64,000 nucleotides of DNA from Adhaeribacter aerolatus (GCF_007991635.1 NZ_BJYS01000030.1:38578-102577); one strand, 5' to 3'; positions 8,482 to 18,914 are shown, counted from the stretch's first letter. Numbers and translations: made by a program. Notes: generated from the letters alone by a model not told the origin.

Positions 8482-10989
8482 TTAATATATCAACTGAAAC
8501 TCGGGTAGCAGCACTACTGCCCACAGAAAATCCTGCACCGCTTCGGAATTAGGGGTTGGGCCGAGTACTTGTTTTGCTACGTTAATTTCTTTGGGTACTG
8601 GTGCCCGGCCCAAGGCTTTGCGGTAAACTTCCCGGATGATGGTATCGCTGTCTTTGTAGCGGGCAACCCAGCTATCGGCGCCTCTCTTCAGCACGGCGTT
8701 AAAGGCTTTGCCATTGGTAAGTTCCAGGGCTTGCAACAGATTGGCCTGCGAGTCGCGGCCCGTAATTACGGTTTCACGGTTTGGCCGACCAAGGGCGGTT
8801 AAAAAGCCATCGTTTTTAACCAAAGAGGCCCTTACAAAAGGCGTGCTGGCCTGCTCGGGCTTAAGCTCGGGAAAATGCTTGTACTGAACCGCCGAATCGG
8901 CGTAAACCGGCTGAATGGCGCTACTAACGGCATCGGCAAATTGTTCCGCCGACATGCGCTTGCGCAGCATACCCGCAAAACGGAAATCGGGAGCATTAAT
9001 TTTTTGCTCGTCCATTATTTTAACCGATGGCAACTGGTAAGTTTTGGAGGTCGCAATCAGGTAAATCAGCTCTTTCAGGTCGTAATTGCGGGCTACAAAA
9101 TCGGAGGCCAGCCAATCCAGTAAATCCTGGCTCCAGGGTTCGTTGTCCATGGCATCAACCGGCGCCACAATGCCGCGCCCAAACATTTGCGCCCAGATGC
9201 GGTTTACGATGGTGCGGTAAAGGCGTCCGTTGGCAGGTTTAGTCAGGTTTTCGGCCAGTTGTCGTAGTTTTTCTTTCACCGGAGCTGCTTCTTCTATGGT
9301 GCCCAGTTCTTCCCACAATATTTTGGTTTCGGCCATTTTACCGGTGGGCACATCGCAACGGTTTATTTCCAGGGTGCTATCAGAAAAAATATTCGCAAAC
9401 GCGTAAGCATCTTTCAGTTTCCAGTCGCTGATAAAGCTATCGTGGCAGGAGGTACACTTTAAGTTAAGGCCCAGTAAAACCTGCGATACATTTTGCGCCG
9501 CCTGCATTTCGGTGCGCTGGCTGGCATTTACCACCCCGCGCCATTTAATGCCATTAATAAAACCTTCCGAACCTTTGCCGGGGTTTAGCAGTTCTTTCAC
9601 AAACTGGTTATAAGGTTTATTTGATTGCAGCGATTTGTACAGCCAGTCTGAAATATTAGTGCGGCCATTGGTAATATAGCCCGTGCCGGAATAGTCGTTG
9701 CGGAGGGCATCGTTCCAGAAGGTAAGCCAGTGCAGCGCATAATCATCGTTGCGATTTAGGAGTTGCCGCACCCAAATATTCCGCTTATCAGCACGGGAAT
9801 CCTGGGCAAAGGCGTCCAGTTCTTCCGGGGTAGGCACTACGCCAATAATATCCAGGTAAATTCTTCTTAAATAAATCCGGTCGCTGACCACATTGGTCCA
9901 GGCGACGTTATTCTTTTTAAAATATTCGTTTACCCACAAGTCTACCGGGTTTTGCAGGTTTTGGGTAGCCTTGGGCAGGGATGGGTTTCTGGGCTTCAGT
10001 TCGGCTACCCGGAAAATATTCTTTTGTCCTTTATCGGGCCAGGGAGCGCCCTTCTCTACCCAGTAGGTAATTAGCTGGATATCTTCTTTACTCAGCGGTT
10101 TGCCTTTGCCCGGCATAGCCTCTTTGTGACTGCGCGGCAGGTTTATCCGCCGGATAATTTCGCTCTCGTGCGGCTTGCCGGGTTCTATTATTTGTCCGTG
10201 TTTGCCGCCTTTAAATACCATATCTTTTTGGTCGAGGCGCAGTTCGCCTTTAATTTTATCGGAGCTGTGGCATTTATAACAATTGTGCGCAAAGATGGCC
10301 CGCACCTGGGTATTCAGTTCTATTTCCTGCTCGTGGCTCAGCTTATTATTGCCTTTTAACGAAACCAAGCTAAAATTGCTTTTGCTGCCCGGTGCTCCCT
10401 CGTAATCATCGCTCCAGGGAATAACACTGGTGAGATACATATCGCCGTGCGTTAAGGAAGCACCGTAATGCCCGGCCGCCGTAACACCTACCGCTGTAAA
10501 TAAAATTAGCCCGCGGTAATATTTTATTAATTCCCAGCGGTTCTGTTTTTCGATGGTATAGAGGAGATAAGCCGCCATAATACCCAATACCGCGGTTGCT
10601 ACGCCCGTCCACCGGTGAATGGCTAAGGTATCGCCGCCGTAATCTTCCTGGCCGGCCAGCATCCACCCCAATAGAGCCGAAAGTACCGCTCCCGCCGCGC
10701 CTAATATTACCAGCAAATCAATGCCGGGCCGGAGCCGGGAGTTGAAGTCTTTTAGCGTAACTACTTCCAGCAAAGCAGCCAGGCACAATAACGTAACCGG
10801 AAAATGCACCGCCAGCGGATGCAGCCGTCCCAGTAGTTTAAAAAGCCAGAAAGTATCATTTGCCGTGCTGGTAGCTGCTTCGGTAACCGGGTCAGCCAAG
10901 ACATCGGCTAAAAAGAAAGGGTATAATACTGCTACTAAAAGTAGAAGTAGCGCCAGAAACTTATATTTATTAAAAGCTTTCGAATTCAT
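8482..10989 (-). CDS. Membrane-anchored di-heme PSCyt1-DUF1549-DUF1553 protein (with DUF2231-like N-terminus)
   Basis: 835 residues. The N-terminal part (about 10-180) has several transmembrane helices with the motif GRLHPLAVHFP (54-64) typical of DUF2231-like membrane domains. A Planctomycete cytochrome C domain follows, with heme motif CYKCH (237-241). DUF1549 spans about 346-560 and contains a second heme motif, CTSCH (512-516). DUF1553 covers about 590-825 (NRIWAQMFGRG, DWLASDFVARNYDLK, ATSKTYQ). It is therefore a periplasmic redox protein anchored in the inner membrane; its electron donor and acceptor are unknown. It is the first gene of an apparent operon with DUF1501 and NHL. A tandem CAGGATA motif lies 88 bp upstream of the ATG. 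Confidence 0.93.
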   Translation of the reverse strand: MNSKAFNKYKFLALLLLLVAVLYPFFLADVLADPVTEAATSTANDTFWLFKLLGRLHPLAVHFPVTLLCLAALLEVVTLKDFNSRLRPGIDLLVILGAAGAVLSALLGWMLAGQEDYGGDTLAIHRWTGVATAVLGIMAAYLLYTIEKQNRWELIKYYRGLILFTAVGVTAAGHYGASLTHGDMYLTSVIPWSDDYEGAPGSKSNFSLVSLKGNNKLSHEQEIELNTQVRAIFAHNCYKCHSSDKIKGELRLDQKDMVFKGGKHGQIIEPGKPHESEIIRRINLPRSHKEAMPGKGKPLSKEDIQLITYWVEKGAPWPDKGQKNIFRVAELKPRNPSLPKATQNLQNPVDLWVNEYFKKNNVAWTNVVSDRIYLRRIYLDIIGVVPTPEELDAFAQDSRADKRNIWVRQLLNRNDDYALHWLTFWNDALRNDYSGTGYITNGRTNISDWLYKSLQSNKPYNQFVKELLNPGKGSEGFINGIKWRGVVNASQRTEMQAAQNVSQVLLGLNLKCTSCHDSFISDWKLKDAYAFANIFSDSTLEINRCDVPTGKMAETKILWEELGTIEEAAPVKEKLRQLAENLTKPANGRLYRTIVNRIWAQMFGRGIVAPVDAMDNEPWSQDLLDWLASDFVARNYDLKELIYLIATSKTYQLPSVKIMDEQKINAPDFRFAGMLRKRMSAEQFADAVSSAIQPVYADSAVQYKHFPELKPEQASTPFVRASLVKNDGFLTALGRPNRETVITGRDSQANLLQALELTNGKAFNAVLKRGADSWVARYKDSDTIIREVYRKALGRAPVPKEINVAKQVLGPTPNSEAVQDFLWAVVLLPEFQLIY

Positions 10990-11077
10990 TTAAGTAATGT
11001 TATTAGGGCTTTAAAAAATATTGCCGGTTGAGTCGGATTAAAGGGATTTCTAATATGTGCAGCTATCATAAAAAAAC

Positions 11078-11097
11078 TATCCTGTACTGTCCTGTTT
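11078..11097 (-). promoter_or_regulatory. Tandem CAGGATA motif, copy b (upstream of cytochrome operon 1)
   Basis: In gene orientation it reads AACAGGACAGTACAGGATAG, 88 bp upstream of the ATG at 10989. It is the closest of the six copies to its gene. Seven bases (CAGGA-A core) of the first unit and all ten of the second agree with the consensus. The role is inferred from recurrence. Confidence 0.6.
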
Positions 11098-11348
11098 GGC
11101 GGGTACGTTAACGCAAAAAAGCAGATTAACCTTAAGTATCCGTATTTTTAAGGACTTATGCAAATAATTTGGCTAATAAATATTGATCTATCTCTTTGAT
11201 ATTCAACATTAACAAATTATGCAGTGCTATATAGGAATAAGAGGGTAGCTAATATATGCTGGTATTTATTACTTGGAATTGGTGCAGCCATACGTTTTGT
11301 TGGAAAGACTGAAACCCGTAAAAATTATTATGTACGCGGCCCCACAGC

Positions 11349-11397
11349 TAAAAGCAGATAATACTAACCGAAAATTGGATAGCATTATCTGCTTTTA
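11349..11397 (-). terminator. Stem-loop terminator after susCD pair 2
   Basis: Perfect 14-bp arms TAAAAGCAGATAAT (11349-11362) and ATTATCTGCTTTTA (11384-11397), just beyond the stop of the SusD gene that ends at 11412. The T-rich outer arm fits intrinsic termination on the minus strand. Confidence 0.75.
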
Positions 11398-11411
11398 AAG
11401 CGCGGAGTAAT

Positions 11412-12923
11412 CTAATAGCCCTGATTCTGGCTTAGCTTTTCATTAATTAAAATCTGCGGCGCTGGTATAGGAAACACATGTTCGTGCGGCTCATACACAT
11501 AGTCGAGCGTACTATAAATCACGCCACCCCTATCTACGGTAGGGTTAGCTTTTTCCTTGGCTGCGTAGGCGTTCATGAACTGCGCCAGTTCCGCCGGGGT
11601 CTTCGTCCGCTTCAGGTCGAACCAGCGGTGGTTTTCGAAGGCCAGCTCCACTCTTCTTTCCTGGAGTACCTTTTGGCGGAAAATGTTTTTATCCAGGCCG
11701 CGTACTTCGGGCAATTTGGCGCGGCTGCGCACCTGATTAAGGTAACCGTGGGCCTCCTCTGTAGGGCCACTTTGTTCGTTAAGGGCCTCGGCGAGCATCA
11801 GCAAGACATCGGCAAACCGGAGTATTGGCCAGTTGTTATCTGTCCGGCCCGAAAGGGTATGGGCATGGCGGTACTTGTTGACGAACGGCGTGGGTACCCA
11901 CTCGCCTTTGGCATTGGTATAGCCTTCTTTCAGGGAAATGTCCTTACGCACATCGCCGGTCTCGTAAGCGGCTATCAGGTCGCGGGTAGGAATGTTGCGG
12001 CCCGATGGCGTTACGTTGGCGAAGCCCGTAATAGAACCACCGGATAAGCGGGGCGCAAACACGTACATGAAGTTGCTTTGTTCGCCCAGGTCGTTACCGC
12101 CCTGGTACTGCACCTCAAAGATAGACTCCACCCCGTTTTTCTTGGCCGGGTCGAAGTTATCGGCATAATTAAGATTCAGCGCGTAACCCAGCGGCAGCAC
12201 CTGCTTGAGCGTTGTGACGGCCTCGGCGTACTTCTTCTGGGTCAGGTAAAACTTGCCCAGCAAAGATAAAGCCGCCCCTTTGGTAACCCGCCCGGCATTG
12301 GCGGCGTTGTATTTATCGGGCAGGCCGGCAATGGCCTCTTTCAGATCTTTTTCGATCTGCGCTTCTACTTCGGCTTGCGGGGAGCGCAGCAGGGCAAAAG
12401 CCGCATCGGGCTTACTGAGCGTAGTTGTTACCAGCACCACATCGCCAAAGTATTGCACCAGGTTAAAATAATAGTAGGCCCGCATGAATTTAAGCTGACC
12501 TTCCAGGGGTGCTTTGGCCGCATCATCGATGGTGGTGCTGCCGGATAGTTTCTCCAGCGCAAAATTAATGTTATACAAGGCTGAATAATAATTGTTCCAC
12601 AAATTGGAAATCTCGCCGTTACCCGAGTTTACCGTAGAAAACTCAAACGCCTCCCAGCCGGCAGCTCCGCCCCGGTCTACGGGGTTAAAATCCAGCGTGG
12701 TATTGTCGGAGGTAAACTCCTGAAAGATATAGGCAGTGTTGGTGATGCCCTGTAGCTGACCGTACACGCCGTTAAGGGCCTGCTCCACCTGCTTTTGATC
12801 CTTATAAAACAGTTCAGATCCAACACGCGTAGGGTCGGTGGTTACCAGGAAGTCGTCGTCGCAGGAAAACTGCATCAGACTCAGCAGAAAAATACTTATA
12901 GCGGTTAATTTCTTCATCTTCAT
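11412..12923 (-). CDS. SusD/RagB family nutrient-binding lipoprotein (pair 2)
   Basis: 503 residues, with a lipoprotein signal and lipobox MQFSC at about residue 21. The SusD features are the DDDFLVTTDPTRV start, the NWPILRFADVLLMLAEALNE helix and QERRVELAFENHRWFDLKR near the C-terminus. The last two are the standard C-terminal RagB/SusD signatures. The gene follows its susC by 6 bp, so translation is probably coupled. It is the surface glycan-binding partner of that transporter; the ligand is unknown. Confidence 0.96.
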   Translation of the reverse strand: MKMKKLTAISIFLLSLMQFSCDDDFLVTTDPTRVGSELFYKDQKQVEQALNGVYGQLQGITNTAYIFQEFTSDNTTLDFNPVDRGGAAGWEAFEFSTVNSGNGEISNLWNNYYSALYNINFALEKLSGSTTIDDAAKAPLEGQLKFMRAYYYFNLVQYFGDVVLVTTTLSKPDAAFALLRSPQAEVEAQIEKDLKEAIAGLPDKYNAANAGRVTKGAALSLLGKFYLTQKKYAEAVTTLKQVLPLGYALNLNYADNFDPAKKNGVESIFEVQYQGGNDLGEQSNFMYVFAPRLSGGSITGFANVTPSGRNIPTRDLIAAYETGDVRKDISLKEGYTNAKGEWVPTPFVNKYRHAHTLSGRTDNNWPILRFADVLLMLAEALNEQSGPTEEAHGYLNQVRSRAKLPEVRGLDKNIFRQKVLQERRVELAFENHRWFDLKRTKTPAELAQFMNAYAAKEKANPTVDRGGVIYSTLDYVYEPHEHVFPIPAPQILINEKLSQNQGY

Positions 12924-12929
12924 AAATCT

Positions 12930-15900
12930 TTAAAAGTTAATTCTGGCACCCAGCGAGAAGGTTCTTGGAACAGGATAAGACTCGTCATCGTTGTTCAGTT
13001 CGTTCCCTCCCCGTATGCTGGCATCCGGGTTGTTGCCAGGATAGTTGGTAATCAGGAATAAATTAGAGGCATTGAGGAAGATGCGGGTATCGGGAATGTA
13101 GGACTTGAAACGGGGCAGGGCATAGCCCAGCGTCACGTTCTTCACCCAAATATGGCTGGCATCGTAAACGTAGCGCCCACTGCTTTCCCGCGACCATTTC
13201 CAGTCAACCGTACCACCCTGTGAATTCTTGTGGTTAGGATTAGAGCCCGGGTTTTCCGGTGACCGCCAGCGGTCCTTCACCTTATCGAGCACGTTAAATA
13301 CCCCGTCGATGTTCATGGTTGAAGCTTCTATGTTGCGGTACACATCGTAGTTCTGGGCACCCATAAACAAAACACTCAGGTCAAACTTTTTGTAGTCCGC
13401 AGAAAAATTCCATCCCCAGGTGAAGGAAGGATTAGGATTGCCAATCTCTACCATATCCTTGGTATCGTAAGAGATAACGCCATTGCCGTCAGCATCCCAG
13501 AACTTCATAGAGCCCGGGATGGCGCCGTCTTGTTTTGGCGCCGCATCAATTTCGGCCTGGGTGTTAAAGATCCCCAGCTTGCGATAACCGTAGATCATCC
13601 CAATAGGCCGGCCAACTTTCTGCACGTTATAGCCGCCGTAGAAGCCGCCGAACCAAAGCATGTCGTTCTCGCCTTTAATAGCCAGAATCTTGTTGCGGTT
13701 AAATGTAATGTTGGGACTGGTGCGGAAATTAACCTGGCCAATGCGGGTATTGAAGTTAAGGCCCAGTTCAACGCCTTTGTTTTCCACTTCACCAATATTA
13801 GCCAGGCTGGAGGTAAAGCCCGATACGGCAGGAATGGCGATGGGCAGCAGCATATCGTTGGTTAGCTTCCGGTAAATTTCGGCGGTAAAAACAATCTTGT
13901 TTTCCAATAAGGAAAGATCGAGGCCTAAATCCAACTGATTGGATTTCTCCCAGCGCAGCTCCGAGTTGGCAAACTGGCTTACTACTTTACCGGGGGCAAA
14001 GGCGTTGCCTAAAATGTAATTGCTGGCGTTCATGAAAGCCAGGTGTGAGTAGTTACCGATGTCATTGTTACCGGTTTTACCCCAGCTAGCCCGCAGTTTC
14101 AGGTCGGAGAGCCAGGCATATTTAGGCATGAACGATTCCTCCGACAGGCGCCAGCCCACCGAAACGGCGGGAAAGTTGCCGTATTTGTTTTCGGTTCCAA
14201 AGCGGCTGCTACCTTCCCGGCGCATGGAAGCGGAGAACAGGTATCTGTCTTTGAAAGAGTAATTAACCCGGCTCAGGTAAGCCAATAGGGTCCAGCCAGC
14301 TTCACTTGAACCAGCCGATCTGATCGAGCCGGCGCCTAAATAAGGCACCAGGTCATCGGGGAAGGTGTTGGCAGAGCCGGACAGTGCCCGGGCAGTTTCC
14401 TTCTGGGCAGTATAGCCCAACATAAAGTCCAGATGATGTTCGGCGCCCAGCTCGGGTTGGTAGGTTAGCAGTTGGTCAGCCGACAGGTTGTATGTTTGCA
14501 CCATGTCTTCGAAGGCGGTTGCTATCCGTGGCGGCGCACCGGAGGCTCCCTGCTGCACCGGCAAGCCAATGGTAGAAGGCACGTACTCATTGTAATTGTT
14601 GAAAGTCACCTTCGCATTGGCGGCAGTCCGGAATTTAAGACCTTTGAGCAGGGTAATGTCTACATAAGCATTAGACAAGACATCCGCAATATTGCGTTTC
14701 CGGTTGATGTTCTTAAGCATAAACACCGGGTTGGGGAAGCCAAATACACCATCCTGACCGACAATATAAGGCCGCAAATTGCCTTGATCATCGTAAATGG
14801 GCTCCCGGGGATCCATGATCAGCGTAGAGCCTACTACGGCACTGCGGCCATCGGTATTAGCCAGGCGCTGTCTGGAATAGGTGCCATTTAAATTTAAACC
14901 CACCGTAATGAATTTATTTACTTCGCCGGTTAAATTGGCGCGGGCTGAGATCCGGTCGTAGTTCGTTTCAATAATAGTACCTTCTTCCTTGAAATAGCCT
15001 AAAGCCAGTACCGATTTAACGGGGCCTTTGCCGTTTGATAGCGTCAGGTTGTAATCGGCATAGGGGGCGTTTTTGTTTAAGATAGCGTCATACCAGTTGG
15101 TAGAATATTTGGTTTGTTCGGGGAACCGGAAACCCAGGGGAATCTCTTCCAGGGCTGGTTCTTTCCCGTTATTGACGTACCGGTAGCGGTCGATGAAGGC
15201 TTCCTTTTTGAACTGGGCAAATTCCGGCCCGTTTAATACGGTTACCTTGCGGGAATCGGGAATATTCTGGATGCCGTAATCGGCGCTGAAGCTTAAATTA
15301 ACCTTGCCCTCTTTGGCGCTCTTGGTGGTGATGAGCACTACCCCGTTGGACCCGCGGGCGCCGTAAATAGCTGTAGAGGCAGCGTCTTTTAAAATAGTGA
15401 TGCTTTCGATCTCGTTCGGGTTGAGATTCTGGCCCACTGAGGTGCCCACGGGAAATCCGTCGATCACATATAAGGGATTGCTGCCTGCCCCCAAAGAACT
15501 GATGCCCCTTACCCGTACTTCAAACTGGCTGCCGGGTGTGCCGTTTTTCTGTTTTACGGCCACCCCGGGCGCTTGTCCCTGAATAAGCCGGGTTACGTTA
15601 GAGGCTGGTACTTCGCCAATATCTTCCATGCTAATATTAGATACCGCCGCCGTAATGTCGCGTTTGCGCTGGGTTCCGTAGCCCACTACCACTACTTCTT
15701 CCAGGGCCTTAGCATCGCCAGCCAACGTAATATTGATGTTACTGCGGTTATTAACCGGTACTTCCTGGGTGGCATAGCCTATAAAAGAAACAACCAGGGT
15801 ACCCGCCCCGCTAGGCAGATTGAGCGAGTAGTTACCTGAAGGATCGGTGGTGGTGCCGTTGGTAGTACCTTTGAGTAATAAGGTAACGCCCGGTAAGCCC

Positions 15901-16025
15901 TCGCCTTTGTCGTCGGTTACTCTGCCCGTTACCGCAATATTCTGGGCCCAGGCCCCGGCCGCAAAACTTAAAAATAGCTGGAGGAGCAGCAAATGCCTCA
16001 GCTTAGATTGTAAATAGTCCTTCAT
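12930..16025 (-). CDS. SusC/RagA family TonB-dependent transporter (pair 2)
   Basis: 1031 residues. Signal peptide to about GAWAQN; carboxypeptidase-regulatory-like domain (about 28-110); EEVVVVGYGTQRKRD linker; plug with NPLYVIDGFPVG and the KDAASTAIYGARGSNGVVLITTK segment; long beta-barrel ending in FSLGARINF. It shares near-identical N-terminal domain wording (GLPGVTLLLKGTTNGTTTD) with the other two SusC proteins, as expected for recent paralogues, while barrels and plugs differ. It lacks an STN domain. The tandem CAGGATA motif is 442 bp upstream, the longest spacing in the set, so the promoter is probably well upstream of the ATG. Confidence 0.97.
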   Translation of the reverse strand: MKDYLQSKLRHLLLLQLFLSFAAGAWAQNIAVTGRVTDDKGEGLPGVTLLLKGTTNGTTTDPSGNYSLNLPSGAGTLVVSFIGYATQEVPVNNRSNINITLAGDAKALEEVVVVGYGTQRKRDITAAVSNISMEDIGEVPASNVTRLIQGQAPGVAVKQKNGTPGSQFEVRVRGISSLGAGSNPLYVIDGFPVGTSVGQNLNPNEIESITILKDAASTAIYGARGSNGVVLITTKSAKEGKVNLSFSADYGIQNIPDSRKVTVLNGPEFAQFKKEAFIDRYRYVNNGKEPALEEIPLGFRFPEQTKYSTNWYDAILNKNAPYADYNLTLSNGKGPVKSVLALGYFKEEGTIIETNYDRISARANLTGEVNKFITVGLNLNGTYSRQRLANTDGRSAVVGSTLIMDPREPIYDDQGNLRPYIVGQDGVFGFPNPVFMLKNINRKRNIADVLSNAYVDITLLKGLKFRTAANAKVTFNNYNEYVPSTIGLPVQQGASGAPPRIATAFEDMVQTYNLSADQLLTYQPELGAEHHLDFMLGYTAQKETARALSGSANTFPDDLVPYLGAGSIRSAGSSEAGWTLLAYLSRVNYSFKDRYLFSASMRREGSSRFGTENKYGNFPAVSVGWRLSEESFMPKYAWLSDLKLRASWGKTGNNDIGNYSHLAFMNASNYILGNAFAPGKVVSQFANSELRWEKSNQLDLGLDLSLLENKIVFTAEIYRKLTNDMLLPIAIPAVSGFTSSLANIGEVENKGVELGLNFNTRIGQVNFRTSPNITFNRNKILAIKGENDMLWFGGFYGGYNVQKVGRPIGMIYGYRKLGIFNTQAEIDAAPKQDGAIPGSMKFWDADGNGVISYDTKDMVEIGNPNPSFTWGWNFSADYKKFDLSVLFMGAQNYDVYRNIEASTMNIDGVFNVLDKVKDRWRSPENPGSNPNHKNSQGGTVDWKWSRESSGRYVYDASHIWVKNVTLGYALPRFKSYIPDTRIFLNASNLFLITNYPGNNPDASIRGGNELNNDDESYPVPRTFSLGARINF

Positions 16026-16467
16026 AAAACATCATTTAAGGTGTGGTGGATAAATTAGAAAAGCTAGAAATAATTAATCAGGGTAATACAAAATCAGGTA
16101 AATGGTACGCTGGAAATAGATTGTATTCTGGTACTGTAAATAAAATTCAGCCGAAAGCTGGTAAGGAGCAATCGGGTAAAGCTTTATTAATTAATCTTCT
16201 AAATATCTTCTAAGAAGCTCCTGAAGGAAGCCGGGTGATTTTTGGGTACGCAGTATATTTCGGTTCTAATACCAAATTGATTAAATGAAGACGTCGTAAT
16301 AAGTGTTAAAACCCGGCTGGTCTTACAGGCGCTGGCAGATTTAACTGAGCTAATACGTCATGCATAAAGCAATGTGGTTTAATGAACTGCCCATTGAGGT
16401 TGATGCCTCCCCTGCGGAACAAACTGTAATAATTAATTTTTTAATGTATAGAATAATTCTGAGTTAA

Positions 16468-16487
16468 CAATCCTGTGGTATCCTGGT
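16468..16487 (-). promoter_or_regulatory. Tandem CAGGATA motif, copy c (upstream of susC pair 2)
   Basis: In gene orientation it reads ACCAGGATACCACAGGATTG, 442 bp upstream of the ATG at 16025 and 115 bp beyond the 3' end of the neighbouring LRR-cytochrome gene. The remainder of the 16026-16601 gap is AT-rich and shows no gene. Confidence 0.55.
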
Positions 16488-16601
16488 TTATAACTGGTTA
16501 TATATAATTATTAATTATTTTAATAAATGCATAGAAATCTTTTGGTAGTTTAATTTTAATCTTGAATGTTTTATAATAATTGTCTGGAAAATTTTTGTCT
16601 T

Positions 16602-18776
16602 TTAATTTAGAAATATTTCGTCTATCAGCAGCAGCGCGGGTTTGCCTTTGCTCCGGTGCCAGGCCGGCAACTCCAGAACAGGTTTGGCAATAATTTTCAG
16701 ATAAGTAACCTGGTGCGGCTTGAATTTACCCTCTATTAATTTAATGATTGGTTTTTTTACTTCCTGGGGCTGGTCTGGTTTTAGGGTGGTTAATAACTGT
16801 AGTTTTTCTTTTGTGGGGCCACCCCATACCTCCACTACCGCCGGTGGAAATATATTGTTTTCGGACTCGATAAGGATATTAAGGGCGATGGCCGATAAGT
16901 TAACGGGCTGCTTAAATTCCGAAATCAGCTCCATCTGGTGTTTATAAAATCCGGCCCAGTTATTGGCCCAGGCCGGGCTGTTGGCGTTAAAAGTACCTAA
17001 TTCGCCGTCGAAGAATGTTTTGGCGCCGTTGGCCTGGTGTACCCGGTTAAGGGGGTAAACCAAACGCACACTATCAGGCTTATAGGCACTCCGGTAAAAG
17101 TTAAACACGGCTACGTCGCTGCCCAGCCAGCCGGTTTTGTAGGCTTTGGCTTTCATAGTAGTCATGTTGGCTAAGGTAGTGCCGGGTTTAAATAGCGGCG
17201 AATGTAGGCTGTCGGGCTCGCTGCCGTCGGTAGTATACCGGATAGCAACGCCTTTGATGGGATGATGTAACTGCAACGGCAAGGTCTCCCGGAAAATAGG
17301 GGAGCTGTTTTTCAGTTGCGGCGGGTTTAGTTTAATCGGAGTGGTGCCATCGTCTTTAAAGCCCGAAATAAAATTAATAGCCGGATAGGCCTTTTGTAAT
17401 TGTTCTATTTCGGTAGAAACCAAACCGGTGTTCCACAGCACCACTGTTTTCAGGTTTTTAAAAGCGGGCAGTTGTTGCTGCAGGTCCTTGTGCCGGATAC
17501 TGGTACCGGCCATCGATAAATTTTCGAGGTTTGGTAATACTGCTAATTCGGCCAGACCGCGACCGGTAATATCGGTAAAGTTCAGGTTTAAGCGGCGCAG
17601 ATTCCGGAACTGGTTTATATTTTTTAAATCGGCATCTTTTACCGGCATTTTATTTAAATCCAGTGCTACAATCTGGTCTTTTACTTCTTTAAGATCGGCC
17701 AGGGTATTAGCGGAATAAGCCTGCTTGTTATAAACATTTACCGCTAAAGCCGGCGATTCTTTGGCTAGCGGGGCCACCACACGGTAGTTGGTATTCAGTT
17801 TCTGAATGGTCTGGTCGTTGGCGGCAGCAAAGGTATATTTTGTTTCGGATGCGGCGGCCGGCTTTAAGAAAGTGGCGGCCAGCAACCGCAGCGAATCATT
17901 AGCAGGTAAATCAGTTACTTTCTTGCTGAAGTCAGCATTTGCTTTAACCCATAAATACAGCAAGGTACTTTCTTCGTCGGTGAGTTGCGCCTTCCCTTTA
18001 GGCGGCATGTGCTTTTTGTCTTCTACCGGCAAATAAATTCGTTTCAGCAGCAAGCTAAGTTCGGGCTTGCCGGCCTCAAATAATTTACCGGTTTTGCCCC
18101 CTTTTAATACTGATTCGGCGTCCGTTAGCTGGAGCTTGCCTTTTACTTTATCCGGATTGTGGCAGCTAACGCACTTCTGCTCAAAAATGGGTTGAATCAC
18201 GTGGTCGAAAACAATGGCTTCTTCCAGGGGTATAATGGGCTTTTCGGTAATTGTTACTGGTTCCAGAATAAAGTTTTCGCCGTGGGTAAGTACGGCCCCG
18301 TAATGTCCCACAAAAATGAGCGAAAAGGTGGTAATCAGGGCGCCGGCTTTGGCCGTCCGGTCGTTGTACCACCGGGCATTCCGGCTCCAGTAAATAAAGG
18401 ACGTGAAAAACAGGATGCCTATGCCCAGCCATTTATGCCATTGCAGCGCCGCCCCTTCGTACCCGCCTTCTTTCGATAGAAACAAGCCCATTAAGATGGT
18501 TATGGCCGAAAAAAGAATACCGGCCAGGAATAAATTCGCCGTAAAAGTTTCGTAAAATTCCTGGGTACGGTACTTGGTCTTAAAACGGAAAAACTCCAGT
18601 ACCACGGCCAGCAGCAATATTACAATCGGGAAATGCAGTACCATCGGGTGCATCCTGCCTATGGGCTGCAACCAGTTTGGTACGGTTATTTTGCTTTCAA
18701 AAACGACTAAGAATAGAATGAAAATATTAAAAGCAAAAAGCAGATTTTCGGCATAACCTTTCAGGTTGCTGTTCAT
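16602..18776 (-). CDS. Membrane c-heme protein with LRR, chitobiase-C-terminal-like and discoidin-like domains
   Basis: 724 residues with an unusual domain chain. Transmembrane helices fill about 10-165, with the DUF2231-like motif GRMHPMVLHFP (40-50). A Planctomycete-type cytochrome domain carries CVSCH (202-206) and PPKGKAQLTDEE. Leucine-rich repeats lie at about 355-450 (LRRLNLNFTDITGRGLAEL, LENLSMAGTSI). A chitobiase/hexosaminidase C-terminal-like fold is at about 490-560 (GVAIRYTTDGSEPD). A discoidin-like beta-sandwich covers about 590-724. The last two domains are the ones that end many GH20 hexosaminidases, but no catalytic domain is present. The protein is probably inner-membrane anchored with periplasmic binding and redox modules. 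It lies downstream of the second DUF1553/DUF1501 pair. Confidence 0.85.
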   Translation of the reverse strand: MNSNLKGYAENLLFAFNIFILFLVVFESKITVPNWLQPIGRMHPMVLHFPIVILLLAVVLEFFRFKTKYRTQEFYETFTANLFLAGILFSAITILMGLFLSKEGGYEGAALQWHKWLGIGILFFTSFIYWSRNARWYNDRTAKAGALITTFSLIFVGHYGAVLTHGENFILEPVTITEKPIIPLEEAIVFDHVIQPIFEQKCVSCHNPDKVKGKLQLTDAESVLKGGKTGKLFEAGKPELSLLLKRIYLPVEDKKHMPPKGKAQLTDEESTLLYLWVKANADFSKKVTDLPANDSLRLLAATFLKPAAASETKYTFAAANDQTIQKLNTNYRVVAPLAKESPALAVNVYNKQAYSANTLADLKEVKDQIVALDLNKMPVKDADLKNINQFRNLRRLNLNFTDITGRGLAELAVLPNLENLSMAGTSIRHKDLQQQLPAFKNLKTVVLWNTGLVSTEIEQLQKAYPAINFISGFKDDGTTPIKLNPPQLKNSSPIFRETLPLQLHHPIKGVAIRYTTDGSEPDSLHSPLFKPGTTLANMTTMKAKAYKTGWLGSDVAVFNFYRSAYKPDSVRLVYPLNRVHQANGAKTFFDGELGTFNANSPAWANNWAGFYKHQMELISEFKQPVNLSAIALNILIESENNIFPPAVVEVWGGPTKEKLQLLTTLKPDQPQEVKKPIIKLIEGKFKPHQVTYLKIIAKPVLELPAWHRSKGKPALLLIDEIFLN

Positions 18777-18914
18777 GGTTAAAGGGGAAGTATTATTATT
18801 TTAAATTATAGCTGATAAATAGGTTTTTGCTGTCAGCCAACCTGAACAACAAAAAACCGATACTACTTTCGCGAGCGTCCCGATCGTGAAGTTTTCTTCA
18901 GGCCTCCGGCTTGC

